From: a virus
Direction: 5' to 3' (one strand)
Length of the DNA stretch: 64,000 nt
Virus record (IMG/VR): IMGVR_UViG_3300022188_000226
Span: 52,258 to 116,257 of that record
This document shows, piece by piece, positions 17,301 to 25,115 of this stretch. The notes under the pieces were generated by a model. The model was not told the origin of the DNA, ran no database searches, and saw only the letters and a program-made list of their open reading frames with translations. Position 1 is the first letter of the stretch; each line of letters starts with the position of its first letter. The translations under genes were made by a program, and so were the position numbers.

Positions 17301-17971
17301 ATAAGTTTATACCTTATAGATGGAGATTACATACAAATGATAACTATAGAATTCGATTATTAAAGGGGTATTGGGATGGGGATGGGCACATTAGTTATAG
17401 ACATAAAAATCAAAATGCTCCGGAGTACTCTGCTTCATCTTGTTCAGAAAACCTTATGTTGTCTATACGTGATTTAGTAATAAGTTTAGATGTGATACCG
17501 TCGTTAACAATAAATATTAGATCTGATGGGCGTATTAGTTATATTATGACTGTAACAGACCCAGTATTTGATAAACTGTTTGGTGTGAAATGTAAAAGAA
17601 ATAAACGTACATCTTATTGTTATAAAATTGATGATCACCATTTTGCTGTACGTGTCAAGAGTAACGTTGTTATGAAAGATTATAAAGACCCTGTTTATAG
17701 TTTATCTGTGGAGCCTGGAGACGACGAAGACATTGAGCATGGCGGTAGTTACATATTAAACGGGGTTGCTTCTAGTAACTCACCGTGGTATAGGGGATCA
17801 CAACTGTGGGCTGAAGTTAGCGTTAAACACGGTGCCGATTTGATGTATAATGCATACGAAAATCGACAGGAAGCCAAAGATAAAGGGTTATTATTACAGA
17901 AATATATATATAAGAATTTTGAGTGGGAAGTAATAGGACAGAAAATAGTAGATGGGATTAGGAGTTTGTAG
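14375..17971 (+). CDS. GT4-type glycosyltransferase interrupted by two inteins
   Basis: 1198 residues; removing inteins of 436 and 390 residues leaves 372. Extein: GIKYTGPVFDGSGYAQAVRG, IGYTIWETTKLHHKWPGYI, VPHGIGQHEF, then HARGDCYTSLDRGEGFGL joined to CPFTAGACGNPVIITGFGG, then GMPW joined to SPWYRGSQLWAEVSVKHG. The GEGFGL...GxP region is the donor-binding E-x7-E motif of GT4 enzymes. It is a paralogue of the glycosyltransferase at 11172 and its first intein occupies the same position. Overlaps the ThyX-like gene by 1 bp. Acceptor unknown; probably builds the same glycan. Confidence 0.88.
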   Translation: MEIKGIKYTGPVFDGSGYAQAVRGNIMALHKLGVPLTVNSISFEHLRPELGVVGKVINKLVDKKIDYNINIIHTTPEFWENHKEEGKLNIGYTIWETTKLHHKWPGYINDNVDAIMVGSEWNVGVFKDSGVTVPIFVVPHGIGQHEFDNIEKFEVKGVSDETYMFYSIFQWVERKHPLSLIKAYWHAFQNKEDVALVLKTYRSDYSDQEKEAIRTTIRRLKQVTPFDNYPPIYLIPNMLTNDEIFGLHARGDCYTSLDRGEGFGLCVAQNTNITTPSGIKLAEDIIEGDLTLSMGGKFNKVTATSKRYVEKALRVSIKLHEALVVSHEHPFYVTKDLSTWKRYNYSPSTIEDALEWSEASNIVVGDYVAVPKPKLNNKLIDKIDISDYLDLEGVVVEDEYIFLKHGYSPKNTKNSYKNLVDKYGFTKKIFETAVSHIKNNTVPKIGTSAHNAYTILLKIEYEVKKPNRIKRFIDLDSNLLKLFGWYLAEGSTNNRTFLEIDLHKDEFDVAKSLSDIFKQYFSVSVDSIYTSINGNKSRLIVSSKIIASLFESLFGKGARNKHIPDWLIYSSQSLLPLIKTLFFGDGYDSGNTYALTTVSPSLAYQVKTVLNSLGMCPRINKGKRGELGNYDQYIVSVANEDYKIFTENTITKEYKKHSVETENYFLVKVTNIEEIKYNDYMYDFTINGAESFVGNGILLHNCPFTAGACGNPVIITGFGGITEYAKEDNSYLVDYTLTPVFGMPWSGSPIISIGCIDGYKKIKDVKEGDLVFNKNGKIKSVTKVGDRPMLPDERMHSIKHGSMHTSIEVTNKHKLYIAKNNKSVLAEVEDITDEDYLIIPKPFLYSENFSINMKDYTLTDVWSEEAGRIVYNRDVDVSTGIYSTVELSEDMFYLIGLYLAEGCVYSSNDCVSFSFNSNEIDTLAAECKKCLSSVFGISSEHFHEREYKDRNGYELIVNNTLIGRFFRNEFGTGAHDKFIPYRWRLHTNDNYRIRLLKGYWDGDGHISYRHKNQNAPEYSASSCSENLMLSIRDLVISLDVIPSLTINIRSDGRISYIMTVTDPVFDKLFGVKCKRNKRTSYCYKIDDHHFAVRVKSNVVMKDYKDPVYSLSVEPGDDEDIEHGGSYILNGVASSNSPWYRGSQLWAEVSVKHGADLMYNAYENRQEAKDKGLLLQKYIYKNFEWEVIGQKIVDGIRSL
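15170..16477 (+). other. Intein 2 with LAGLIDADG endonuclease (first intein of GT at 14375)
   Basis: 436 codons. Cys1 after GEGFGL, ends LLHN before Cys+1. Block B VVSHEHPF, endonuclease motifs LFGWYLAEGS and KTLFFGDGYD with both acids, C-terminal YMYDFTINGAESFVGNGILL. Insertion site is equivalent to that of intein 1. Confidence 0.93.
16610..17779 (+). other. Intein 3, Ser1 type, with LAGLIDADG endonuclease (second intein of GT at 14375)
   Basis: 390 codons. Starts Ser1 (SGSPIISIGCIDGYKKI) after GMPW; ends VASSN before Ser+1, so the penultimate His is replaced by Ser. Block B EVTNKHKL. Endonuclease motifs LIGLYLAEGC and KGYWDGDGHI keep both acids. Serine as first nucleophile and no penultimate His make it the least canonical of the set, but the flanking extein reads through cleanly. 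Confidence 0.88.
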
Positions 17972-19569
17972 TGACAAAACGATTAACATTAGATTTTGTA
18001 AAAAGTTCTTTTGAAAAAGAAGGTTATACTCTGTTATCCAAGGAATATAAATCTGTAAAAGTTAAACTTAAATATGTTTGCCCAAAAGGGCATGTCCATG
18101 AGATTGGTTGGTCTGAGTGGAATTCAAAGAGAAAACATAGATGCCCTTATTGTGCTAATAATGCTGCTCTTAATATAGATATAATTAGAGAAGAATTTTT
18201 AACATCTAATTATGAATTGTTGGATACAGTATATATTAATTCAAAACAGTCCTTTAAATATAGGTGCGATAATGGTCATGTAAATAGTATGCGGATAGAC
18301 CATTTTAGACGTGGAATAAGGTGTCCTTTTTGTTCAGGCTTTATTAAAAAATCTATAAATGAAGTACGGGAAATAATTGAGTCAGAAGGTTATAAGTTGC
18401 TATCTGATGAGTATAAGAATGTACATACAAAATTATTAGTACAGTGTAAGAAACGGCATCAGTATAAAGTATCTTTTCATAGCTGGTTACAAGGAAGCCG
18501 ATGCCCTTATTGTAATGGTGGAATTAGGGCTAACTTTGATGATATTAAAGCCTCTATCGAGGAGGAAGGATATGCACTATTAACTGATAATTATGAGAAT
18601 TCAAATCAAGTACTTGAATTAATTTGCCCAAATGGGCATCATTACAATGTTGCGTGGAATAATTGGAAACATAAAGGGTCTAGATGTACAGAATGCTCTG
18701 GAAAAGGTTCATCGATTAATGAGGAGGCTATAAAAGAATTTATTTCAGATTTAGGTATTGAATTTATATCTAATGACAAACAACTTATAGCCCCATATGA
18801 ATTAGACATAGTAATCCCATCTAAAAAGATTGCTATAGAGTATTGTGGATTATATTGGCATTCAGAAAATATGGGAAGAGATAGAAATTATCATTTAAAT
18901 AAACTTAATATGTGTATAACTAAAGGATATAGACTACTAACTATATTTGAAGATGAATTTTTAGATAATAAACAAATGGTATTTTCCAGACTTCTCAATA
19001 TACTTAATGTTACTAATAATTTAAAGAGAATATACGCAAGGAAATGTAAAATAATGCCTATACCTGTACCGGAAGCTAGAACGTTTTGTATAGAAAATCA
19101 TATGCAGGGGTATACAGGCTCATCTATAAAGCTTGGAGCATTTTATAAAGGGCAGTTAGTGTCAGTAATGATGTTAGCTAAACCGTCAATTGCTAAAGGG
19201 TATAAGAAACAAGTTGATGGTGTATATGAGCTTAGTAGGTTTTGTTCGAAAAAGGAGCATATAGTAGTTGGGGTTGCTTCTAAATTTCTTACTTTTTTTA
19301 AAAAAAATTATCAATGTAGTTCGATATTTACATTTGCAGATCGTAGATGGTCTGACGGTAATTTATATGAAAAAATTGGTTTTAGTTATGTGAGTGCCAC
19401 TGTTCCAAATTATTGGTATTTCAAAAATAAAAAGCGATTACATAGGTTTGCTTTAAGAAAAACTAAAAATGACCCAATAGAATTGACAGAGAGAGAAATT
19501 AGGAAACAAGAAGGTTGGAATAGAATTTGGGACTGTGGTAATTTGAAATATGCTATGGAGGTAATATGA
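17971..19569 (+). CDS. Freestanding homing endonuclease: four zinc-ribbon repeats plus EDxHD/VSR-type nuclease
   Basis: 532 residues from GTG, overlapping the two-intein gene by 1 bp. Four tandem repeats of about 55-65 residues (about 1-235), each of the form EGYxLLSxEYxN...CPxGHxH...W...RCPYC, are zinc-ribbon DNA-binding modules. A nuclease core follows at about 240-330: ELDIVIPSKKIAIEYCGLYW, RDRNYHLNKLNMC, YRLLTIFEDE, the EDxHD family arrangement known from I-Bth0305I-type phage enzymes. The C-terminal domain (about 350-520) has ADRRWSDGNLYEKIGF. It probably cuts intein- or gene-free alleles and spreads this locus. Confidence 0.85.
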   Translation: MTKRLTLDFVKSSFEKEGYTLLSKEYKSVKVKLKYVCPKGHVHEIGWSEWNSKRKHRCPYCANNAALNIDIIREEFLTSNYELLDTVYINSKQSFKYRCDNGHVNSMRIDHFRRGIRCPFCSGFIKKSINEVREIIESEGYKLLSDEYKNVHTKLLVQCKKRHQYKVSFHSWLQGSRCPYCNGGIRANFDDIKASIEEEGYALLTDNYENSNQVLELICPNGHHYNVAWNNWKHKGSRCTECSGKGSSINEEAIKEFISDLGIEFISNDKQLIAPYELDIVIPSKKIAIEYCGLYWHSENMGRDRNYHLNKLNMCITKGYRLLTIFEDEFLDNKQMVFSRLLNILNVTNNLKRIYARKCKIMPIPVPEARTFCIENHMQGYTGSSIKLGAFYKGQLVSVMMLAKPSIAKGYKKQVDGVYELSRFCSKKEHIVVGVASKFLTFFKKNYQCSSIFTFADRRWSDGNLYEKIGFSYVSATVPNYWYFKNKKRLHRFALRKTKNDPIELTEREIRKQEGWNRIWDCGNLKYAMEVI

Positions 19570-20054
19570 AACTTACATTAAATGTTGGTTGTGGAGAAAG
19601 GACTTACAAGGAATACCCGCCAGGTCATAAATGTATAAATTATGACGAGCGTGAAAACCTTAACAATATAGATGAGGTCGGTGACGTTAGAGATTTATCT
19701 AAGTTTCCTGATGAGAATTTTGATTATATACTTGCAAGTGATATAATCGAGCATTTTCCAATTGTTGAAACAGATAAGGTTTTGGCAGAATGGAAAAGAG
19801 TACTTACAGTAGGTGGGATAATTGAGTTTAGAATGCCAAATCTAAAAGTTATTTGTAAAAAATATATAGATGGAAAACATGACGCTAAACACACCTCTTG
19901 GCTACTTTATGGTGGTCAGGGATACTCCGGAAATTTCCATTACGTTGGTTACGACAAACAATGGTTCTCCTCTATCCTTGAGACCAATGGGTTTGAAGTT
20001 TTTGATTATAAAGAGATAGGAAATAATTTTGAAATAAAGGGGAGAAAAATATGA
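19566..20054 (+). CDS. SAM-dependent methyltransferase, class I
   Basis: 162 residues, ATG after TATGGAGGTAAT inside the preceding gene's end. LNVGCGERTYKEYPPGHKCI is the SAM-binding glycine motif with a short D-rich second strand (CINYDERE), then NFDYILASDIIEHFP and EWKRVLTVGGIIEFRMPNL, the usual motifs of a sugar or small-molecule methyltransferase in glycan clusters. Substrate unknown; by context probably a glycan or nucleotide sugar. Confidence 0.85.
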   Translation: MKLTLNVGCGERTYKEYPPGHKCINYDERENLNNIDEVGDVRDLSKFPDENFDYILASDIIEHFPIVETDKVLAEWKRVLTVGGIIEFRMPNLKVICKKYIDGKHDAKHTSWLLYGGQGYSGNFHYVGYDKQWFSSILETNGFEVFDYKEIGNNFEIKGRKI

Positions 20055-21040
20055 ATATAACATTAATCGGTTTAGGTTATTGGGGACCTAACTTACTAAG
20101 AGTTCTTAATAAAATAGGGGCATTACGATCAGCATACGATTTGGATGTGGAAAAGGTTAATAAATTCTCACACGATCCTTCTTATAAACACATAGAATTT
20201 GGGACAGACTACAAAGACGCTTTGACAGATGATATAGACGCTGTTGTTATAGCTACGCCCCCAAGTACCCACCATACTATAGCTGTCGAGGCTATGAAGT
20301 CCGGTAAACATGTTTTTATAGAGAAGCCTATGACATTAGATGTCTACGAAGCAGAAGATCTTACAAAAATGGCTAAAGCGTTAGGCCTTATTCTTATGGT
20401 GGGGCATATCTTTCTATATGTGCCTGAAGTTATAAAAATAAAAGACATAATAGATTCCGGTGAATTAGGTGATATTGTGTATATTCATGCATCGAGATTA
20501 AATCTGGGAAAATTTCAAAAGGCCAATGTAGTTTCTGATTTAGCTCCACATGATATATCTATATTCAATTTTCTAACTGATGATGATGTAGTTAGGGTGC
20601 ATGCAAATGGTTATGGTTTTGTGAAGAAAGAAGTAGTTGAAGTAGCTAAGATAACTTTAGAGTATTCTCGTGGTATGGTGTGTGATCTTCATCTCAGTTG
20701 GTTGGATCCTAGAAAAAAGCGAGTTACTACTATAGTTGGTACGGAGAAGATGTTAGTGTACAACATGTTAGCTGAAGAGAAAATTAAAATATATAATAAG
20801 GGTGTTGACATACAAGATACTAGTGATCATGCTGCTTATATGTTGGCGTACAGACATGGAGATGTCTATTCTCCTTACACAGAAGTGTGGGAGCCTTTAC
20901 AAAAAGAATGTGAATGTTTTATAGAATGTATAAACAAAAAAGAATCACCACTCACTGATGGAGCAAATGGTGTGGCTGTAGTAAAGGTTTTAGACGCGGC
21001 TCTTAGTTCTTTAGAGACAGGTGGTTGGGTAACCCTCTAG
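20051..21040 (+). CDS. Gfo/Idh/MocA-family NAD(P)-dependent sugar oxidoreductase (WbpB-like)
   Basis: 329 residues. Rossmann motif ITLIGLGYWGPNLLR at residue 3, then AVVIATPPSTHHTIAVEAMKSGKHVFIEKP cut here as ATPPSTHH and GKHVFIEKPM, the Gfo/Idh signature with the catalytic EKP lysine at about 97, and DLAPHDISIFNFL with the catalytic His region at about 180. In WbpB/WlbA this fold oxidises C3 of a UDP-N-acetyl-glucuronate. A transaminase (29138) and an acetyltransferase directly downstream complete such a route. Confidence 0.9.
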   Translation: MNITLIGLGYWGPNLLRVLNKIGALRSAYDLDVEKVNKFSHDPSYKHIEFGTDYKDALTDDIDAVVIATPPSTHHTIAVEAMKSGKHVFIEKPMTLDVYEAEDLTKMAKALGLILMVGHIFLYVPEVIKIKDIIDSGELGDIVYIHASRLNLGKFQKANVVSDLAPHDISIFNFLTDDDVVRVHANGYGFVKKEVVEVAKITLEYSRGMVCDLHLSWLDPRKKRVTTIVGTEKMLVYNMLAEEKIKIYNKGVDIQDTSDHAAYMLAYRHGDVYSPYTEVWEPLQKECECFIECINKKESPLTDGANGVAVVKVLDAALSSLETGGWVTL

Positions 21041-21056
21041 AAAGGTAATTAAAAAT

Positions 21057-21530
21057 ATGGTTATGGCAATAGATAACGATGTTGTAATAGGTAAAGGCAC
21101 TAAACTGTGGTTTCGTGATAAATCAAATATATATGGGTGTAGGATAGGTAATAATTGTAACATAGGTACCTTAGTAGAGATAAGAAAAGGTGTAATCATA
21201 GGTGATGATTGTAAGATTCAAGCCTTTACTTTTATACCTGAAGGAATTAGTATAGGTAATCGGGTTTTTATTGGTCCACATGTTTGTTTTACTAATGATA
21301 AATATCCCAGAGTTGTTGGTAAATGGGATGAATTAAAAACAATAGTGGAAGATGATGCTAGTTTAGGGGCAGGTTCAATTATTTGTCCCGGTGTTACTGT
21401 AGGGAAGGGAGCTATGGTGGGTGCAGGATCAGTTGTAACTAAAGATGTTCCGGCCTTCACATTAGTTGTAGGTAATCCAGCTAGAATCGTAAGGTTAGTA
21501 CATAGTAAACCTTTCATTATCGATCTTTAA
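21057..21530 (+). CDS. Left-handed beta-helix N-acetyltransferase (WbpD/WlbB-like)
   Basis: 157 residues of hexapeptide repeats: VVIGKGTKLWF, NIYGCRIGNNCNIGTLVEI, VIIGDDCKI, ISIGNRVFIGPHVCFTND, KYPR, then SLGAGSIICPGVTVGKGAMV, GAGSVVTKDVPAFTLVVGNPA. The FTNDKYPR segment after the GPHV turn is typical of WbpD/WlbB, which N-acetylates a 3-amino-uronic-acid nucleotide sugar using acetyl-CoA. Works with the oxidoreductase just upstream. A generic WbbJ-type acetyltransferase is the alternative. Confidence 0.85.
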   Translation: MVMAIDNDVVIGKGTKLWFRDKSNIYGCRIGNNCNIGTLVEIRKGVIIGDDCKIQAFTFIPEGISIGNRVFIGPHVCFTNDKYPRVVGKWDELKTIVEDDASLGAGSIICPGVTVGKGAMVGAGSVVTKDVPAFTLVVGNPARIVRLVHSKPFIIDL

Positions 21531-21545
21531 TATATCTTAATAAAT

Positions 21546-21574
21546 TAACCTTCTTAGTATAAAGAGGCTATAAT
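21546..21574 (+). promoter_or_regulatory. Possible promoter upstream of tnpB
   Basis: TTAACC at 21546-21551, 17 bp spacer, TATAAT at 21569-21574. The -10 is perfect, the -35 poor. It would serve the tnpB gene at 21628. Confidence 0.4.
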
Positions 21575-21627
21575 TCAAATAAGATACTAGAATTACATTC
21601 TAAAAACGGAATCATGGTAAAGGAGAT

Positions 21628-22999
21628 ATGACGTTAATGATATCAGAAGTGGATTCAACTATAAGCGAAAAGGGTTGCAATCCATTCTTCGACGAGCAAT
21701 GTCAGGAGAGGCAATCAAACTTGTTTCTGCCTATAGAGATAGAATCACAAGATTTAGCATTGAACTCATCTCACTTGCTATTAAAGAAAATGGTGGAGAA
21801 CTCGTGGTTTTCAACTAAGCTACTTTATCCGCGGAACAAAAACTTACAGCAGACTTACTTAACATCTTGCACGTCTTCTCCTGCAGAATGCGTGTTTATA
21901 AAAAGCAAGTCTGTGAGACTTTATCCAACCAAAAGTCAAGTTAAACTCTTCAAATGCTGGTTAGATTGTTCAAGATATGTTTATAACTGGACCATAGATT
22001 TCTTAAAATCTTGTATAGGATTTAATCTTAGTTGGATGACTATTAAGAAATATGCTACAAAGTTACTTCCTAAATGGACTAAAGCAATACCATTTCAAGC
22101 CAAAGGGATTGCTATTAGAGAAGCTCATAAAGCGTTTTGGGCAGCTAAAGGTCGCCCTAAATTTAGGAGCAGAAAAAAGCCTTTACAATCTTGTTACATA
22201 CCTAAATCAGCTATTTCTGATAAAGGAATTTATTCAAGAATATCCGGTAAAGGTTTAATTTTTAAAGAAGTTTTACCAGAACAACTTATGGACAGCAGAT
22301 TAGTTTTTCAATATAATCAATGGTTTTTGTCCGTACCCAGTAATCACACAAATCGTGTAGCCGATAACCAAGGGCACGGAATTGTGGCTTTAGATCCTGG
22401 GATACGAACATTTCAAACTTTTTATTCTGAAACAAGTGCTGGACATATTGGGCAATATGATATTGGTAGAATTAATAGGTTGTGTTATTATTTAGACAAT
22501 TTGATTTCAAGAACTTCTAAAGTTTTTGGAAACAAAAAGAAACGAATGAAACTTGCTCAAGATAGAATTCGTTTAAAGATTCAAAATTTAGTTAAAGAGT
22601 TGCATCATAAAACAGCTTATTTTTTAGTAAATAACTTCGATGTAATATTGTTACCGACATTTGGTGTTAAACAGATGAGTAAAAAAATCTAGTAAGTTAA
22701 GATCTAAAACTGTTCGTCAAATGCTAACTTGGTCCCATTATAAATTCAAAATGTTCTTGAAAAACAAGGCATTAGAGTTTGGGAAGATTGTTATAGAAGT
22801 TTGTGAAGCTTATACTTCTGTGACAGAAAGTTGGTCAGGTAAAATAGTAAATATTGGAGGATCTAAAGTTATTGGCTCGGGCAAAATAAAGCTCGATCGC
22901 GATCTTAATGGAGCTAGAAATATCTTCGTAAGATCTTTGGGAGATTCACCCTCGCTGAAGAAATTAATATCTTCAGCGTGCGTTGTTAATAATTGTTAA
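21628..22999 (+). pseudogene. tnpB: tnpB, frameshifted at an A7 run
   Basis: Frame 1 (21628-22692) has an N-terminal extension with NPFFDEQCQERQ and NSWFSTKLLYPRNKNL, as seen in some TnpB groups, then VRLYPTKSQVKLFKCW, the RuvC-I motif GIVALDPGIRTFQTF at about residue 250 and a KTAYFLVNNFDVILLPTF strand. The frame is lost in an A7 tract near 22680. Dropping one A restores KKSSKLRSKTVRQMLTWSHY and reads on to 22999 with DRDLNGARNIFVRSLGDSP (RuvC-III). At the zinc-ribbon positions the pattern is TESWSG...IGSG, without the usual cysteines. It is a pseudogene, a slippage-expressed gene, or a sequencing error in a homopolymer. Confidence 0.88.
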
Positions 23000-23013
23000 C
23001 GAAAAAGGATCGG
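22890..23013 (+). repeat. 124 nt structured unit, copy C (3' end of tnpB)
   Basis: Same unit as 7155-7281 and 8442-8568 with a 3 nt deletion in the third hairpin loop. The third stem is perfect here: CGCTGAAGA (22953-22961) with TCTTCAGCG (22970-22978). The G-C pair 22954/22977 replaces the A-T pair of copy A. Ends 10 nt before the ATG at 23024. Confidence 0.78.
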
Positions 23014-23023
23014 AGTTTAAAAG

Positions 23024-23908
23024 ATGAGTAATACAATGTTATTTGCAGTTTGGAATAGGCCGGAAATGTTCGCTCTAGTTACAGAGAGTTTAGTGGAAGC
23101 ATATAATTATTATCAGTTTCCAGATCTTAAATTTGTTTTTGCAGTTGAAGCTCCTAATGATCCTAAAGTGTTAGAGCTCATAAAGACGTTTCCATTTCCT
23201 GTAGAAGTTGTTCTTGTTAGAAACAAGCATTTTGGTTTAAGCAGAAATATATTGGAAGCCATGAAGGTGGCTATGGAAAAGACAGACGATTATGTGTTTT
23301 TCCAAGCTGATGACATAGTTGTGCATAAAACATTCTTTAAATTTTATCATACTTTAATTGAAGAGTATAAAGATAAATTTTCTGTACACAGTCTTGCGAC
23401 ATACACAGAAGGTGGTAACATCAATAAAGTAAACATAGGACACGCATATGATGCTGCAGGAGCATGTATTTCTAAAGAATTTTGGACAGATTATATTGCT
23501 AAATGTTCTGATGAGTCTTTTTATAGTTATAGGTCTTATTTTGTTAATAGGTTGGATGAAATGTTTAAAGAGTATTTTCCTCACCCGTATAAGTTTAAAG
23601 CTGGTCAAGGAAAGCATAACCAACAAGCAGGGTTAATAAATAGACTTGTAGATGTTGCTCTTATAAAAGAGGGTTACAACTCAACTACGGTTGATGTGGC
23701 TAGAGTACGTAATGTGGGTTTCTACGGAAGAAATAGACCTGGAAGTGGTTTAACAGGAGAAACTTTCGAAGATAGAATTAAAAATTTGAGAGAAATTATT
23801 ACTGATCGTGACAGAATTTACGCTCATACAGCGACAAAACAATACAGTGATTATGTTAATTTTGATGAGCATCTGGATGATTGGGATGGGAGTATTATAC
23901 TAAAATGA
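23024..23908 (+). CDS. Glycosyltransferase, GT2/GT13-like fold
   Basis: 294 residues. N-terminal MLFAVWNRPEMFALVTESL resembles the NRP...L start of GT-A enzymes; KHFGLSRNILEAMKVAMEK and YVFFQADDIVVHKTFF give the DxD-like metal motif (ADD at about residue 93). No membrane segment. The gene follows the tnpB element directly and overlaps the next glycosyltransferase start by 4 bp. Probably transfers a sugar in the same glycan pathway; acceptor and donor unknown. Confidence 0.75.
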   Translation: MSNTMLFAVWNRPEMFALVTESLVEAYNYYQFPDLKFVFAVEAPNDPKVLELIKTFPFPVEVVLVRNKHFGLSRNILEAMKVAMEKTDDYVFFQADDIVVHKTFFKFYHTLIEEYKDKFSVHSLATYTEGGNINKVNIGHAYDAAGACISKEFWTDYIAKCSDESFYSYRSYFVNRLDEMFKEYFPHPYKFKAGQGKHNQQAGLINRLVDVALIKEGYNSTTVDVARVRNVGFYGRNRPGSGLTGETFEDRIKNLREIITDRDRIYAHTATKQYSDYVNFDEHLDDWDGSIILK

Positions 23909-24666
23909 AATTGTCAGCGTGCTTATTGACATTCAACGAGGATAGATGGATAGATCTTTGTATAGAACATATGTACGATTACGTAGATGAAATCGTATGT
24001 TTAGACGCAGGTAGTACAGATAATACTTTATCTGTTATAAAGAGGTATGATAAAGTTCGTTATTACGTGGTCCCACAACCGTCCCCACTTAGGGGTCGCC
24101 CAGGCTGGCATGAGGGGGATAGAAGAAATATTTTACAAAGTGCGGCGAGAGGGGACTGGATATTATGTTTGGGTTGTGACGAGCTCATTGAGGACGATGC
24201 TTGGGAAAATATCCATAGCTGGTTGGACAATGACAAAATGTTAGGTTGGGGGTTTTATAGAATAAACTATATGTATAGTTTTGATTGGCACAAACCCATT
24301 CATCAACCAAATAATGGTGGAGAGGTAAGAATTTATAGAAACATTCATCAGATAAAGTGGGAGACAAATAATGCCCACAATTTCCTTAGATTTTATGAGG
24401 ATAAACAATCAGCAGATAGAAATCTTATTAACAACAGTGTTCGTATGTATGACCATCCAGATGTTACTAACACAAAATATCTTATACACCACATGCATCA
24501 AATGGGGATAAGGGGCCACGAACCAGTGCACAATAGGAGAGACGAGACACCAGGTATAGTGACTGAAGAGTACGTAAAGACTCACGGGTTCCATAAAACA
24601 ATAGATAATAATTATTCAAATAAAATAAAGTACCCTCAGATACTGCACGATAAAGACATAATATGA
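23905..24666 (+). CDS. Glycosyltransferase family 2
   Basis: 253 residues from ATG 23905, which overlaps the previous stop (AAAATGA); an upstream in-frame ATG at 23881 would lengthen it by 8 residues. KLSACLLTFNEDRWIDLCI and EIVCLDAGSTDNTLSVI are the GT2 N-terminal nucleotide-binding motifs, and DWILCLGCDELIEDDAW carries the DxD-like site at about residue 92. GRPGWHEGDRRN lies between. A GT2 enzyme of the SunS/WaaE type is likely; no transmembrane helix. Confidence 0.88.
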   Translation: MKLSACLLTFNEDRWIDLCIEHMYDYVDEIVCLDAGSTDNTLSVIKRYDKVRYYVVPQPSPLRGRPGWHEGDRRNILQSAARGDWILCLGCDELIEDDAWENIHSWLDNDKMLGWGFYRINYMYSFDWHKPIHQPNNGGEVRIYRNIHQIKWETNNAHNFLRFYEDKQSADRNLINNSVRMYDHPDVTNTKYLIHHMHQMGIRGHEPVHNRRDETPGIVTEEYVKTHGFHKTIDNNYSNKIKYPQILHDKDII

Positions 24667-25115
24667 ATCAGAAATTAAAAAATATAGCCGCGATAAAATA
24701 TAATGCATCATTGTCCAACCCAACGTATAAATTGTTTGGTCAACATACAGATGTGGGCGTAGGTTGTTTAGCTTTAACTAAACCAGTGCACATAAGAGGT
24801 GGGTGTGAGTTTGATTTGACTGGTAATATTACCATCGGACAGCATACAGAGGTTTCTAAGTATGTTCATTTTTTTACACACAAACATAATTGGCAGGAAT
24901 CTAGAAGACTTAGAAAGGATAATCAGCGAATAGAAGCGGTAGATTTGATTATAGATGGGGATGTGTTTATAGGAGAATCTGCTTTAATTATTACTGTTAG
25001 ACACATAGGCCAAGGGGCTGTAGTTGGTGCTGGTAGTGTTCTAACAAAAGATGTACCTGAGTATGAAATATGGGCAGGAAATCCTGCTGTTAAAATAGGA
25101 GAACGAAATGATTGA
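24663..25115 (+). CDS. Left-handed beta-helix O- or N-acetyltransferase
   Basis: 150 residues of hexapeptide repeats: VGVGCLALTKPVHIRGG, NITIGQHTEVSKYVHFFTH (with the catalytic-type His at about 73), GDVFIGESALIITVRHIGQG and AVVGAGSVLTKDVPEYEIWAGNPAVKIG, the typical ending of maltose/WbbJ-type acetyltransferases. Start ATG overlaps the previous stop. Probably acetylates a sugar of the glycan made by neighbouring transferases. Confidence 0.85.
   Translation: MNQKLKNIAAIKYNASLSNPTYKLFGQHTDVGVGCLALTKPVHIRGGCEFDLTGNITIGQHTEVSKYVHFFTHKHNWQESRRLRKDNQRIEAVDLIIDGDVFIGESALIITVRHIGQGAVVGAGSVLTKDVPEYEIWAGNPAVKIGERND

Larger units (their letters stand above)
21575..23013 (+). mobile_element. IS200/IS605- or IS607-like tnpB-only element
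   Basis: Contains the frameshifted tnpB and ends with the shared structured unit whose right edge (the GG at 23012-23013) is set by comparison with copies at 7281 and 8568. The left edge cannot be fixed from the sequence; 21575 is only an approximate limit after the gene at 21057 and the possible promoter. No tnpA transposase is present, so mobilisation would need one in trans. Confidence 0.6.

Noticed and set aside
14375-17971. A giant multidomain glycosyltransferase
   Set aside because: Two internal segments have intein splice residues and LAGLIDADG motifs; removal leaves a standard 372-residue GT4 enzyme.
22052-22258. Second + frame inside tnpB
   Set aside because: Overlaps the conserved TnpB frame and shows no domain pattern of its own.
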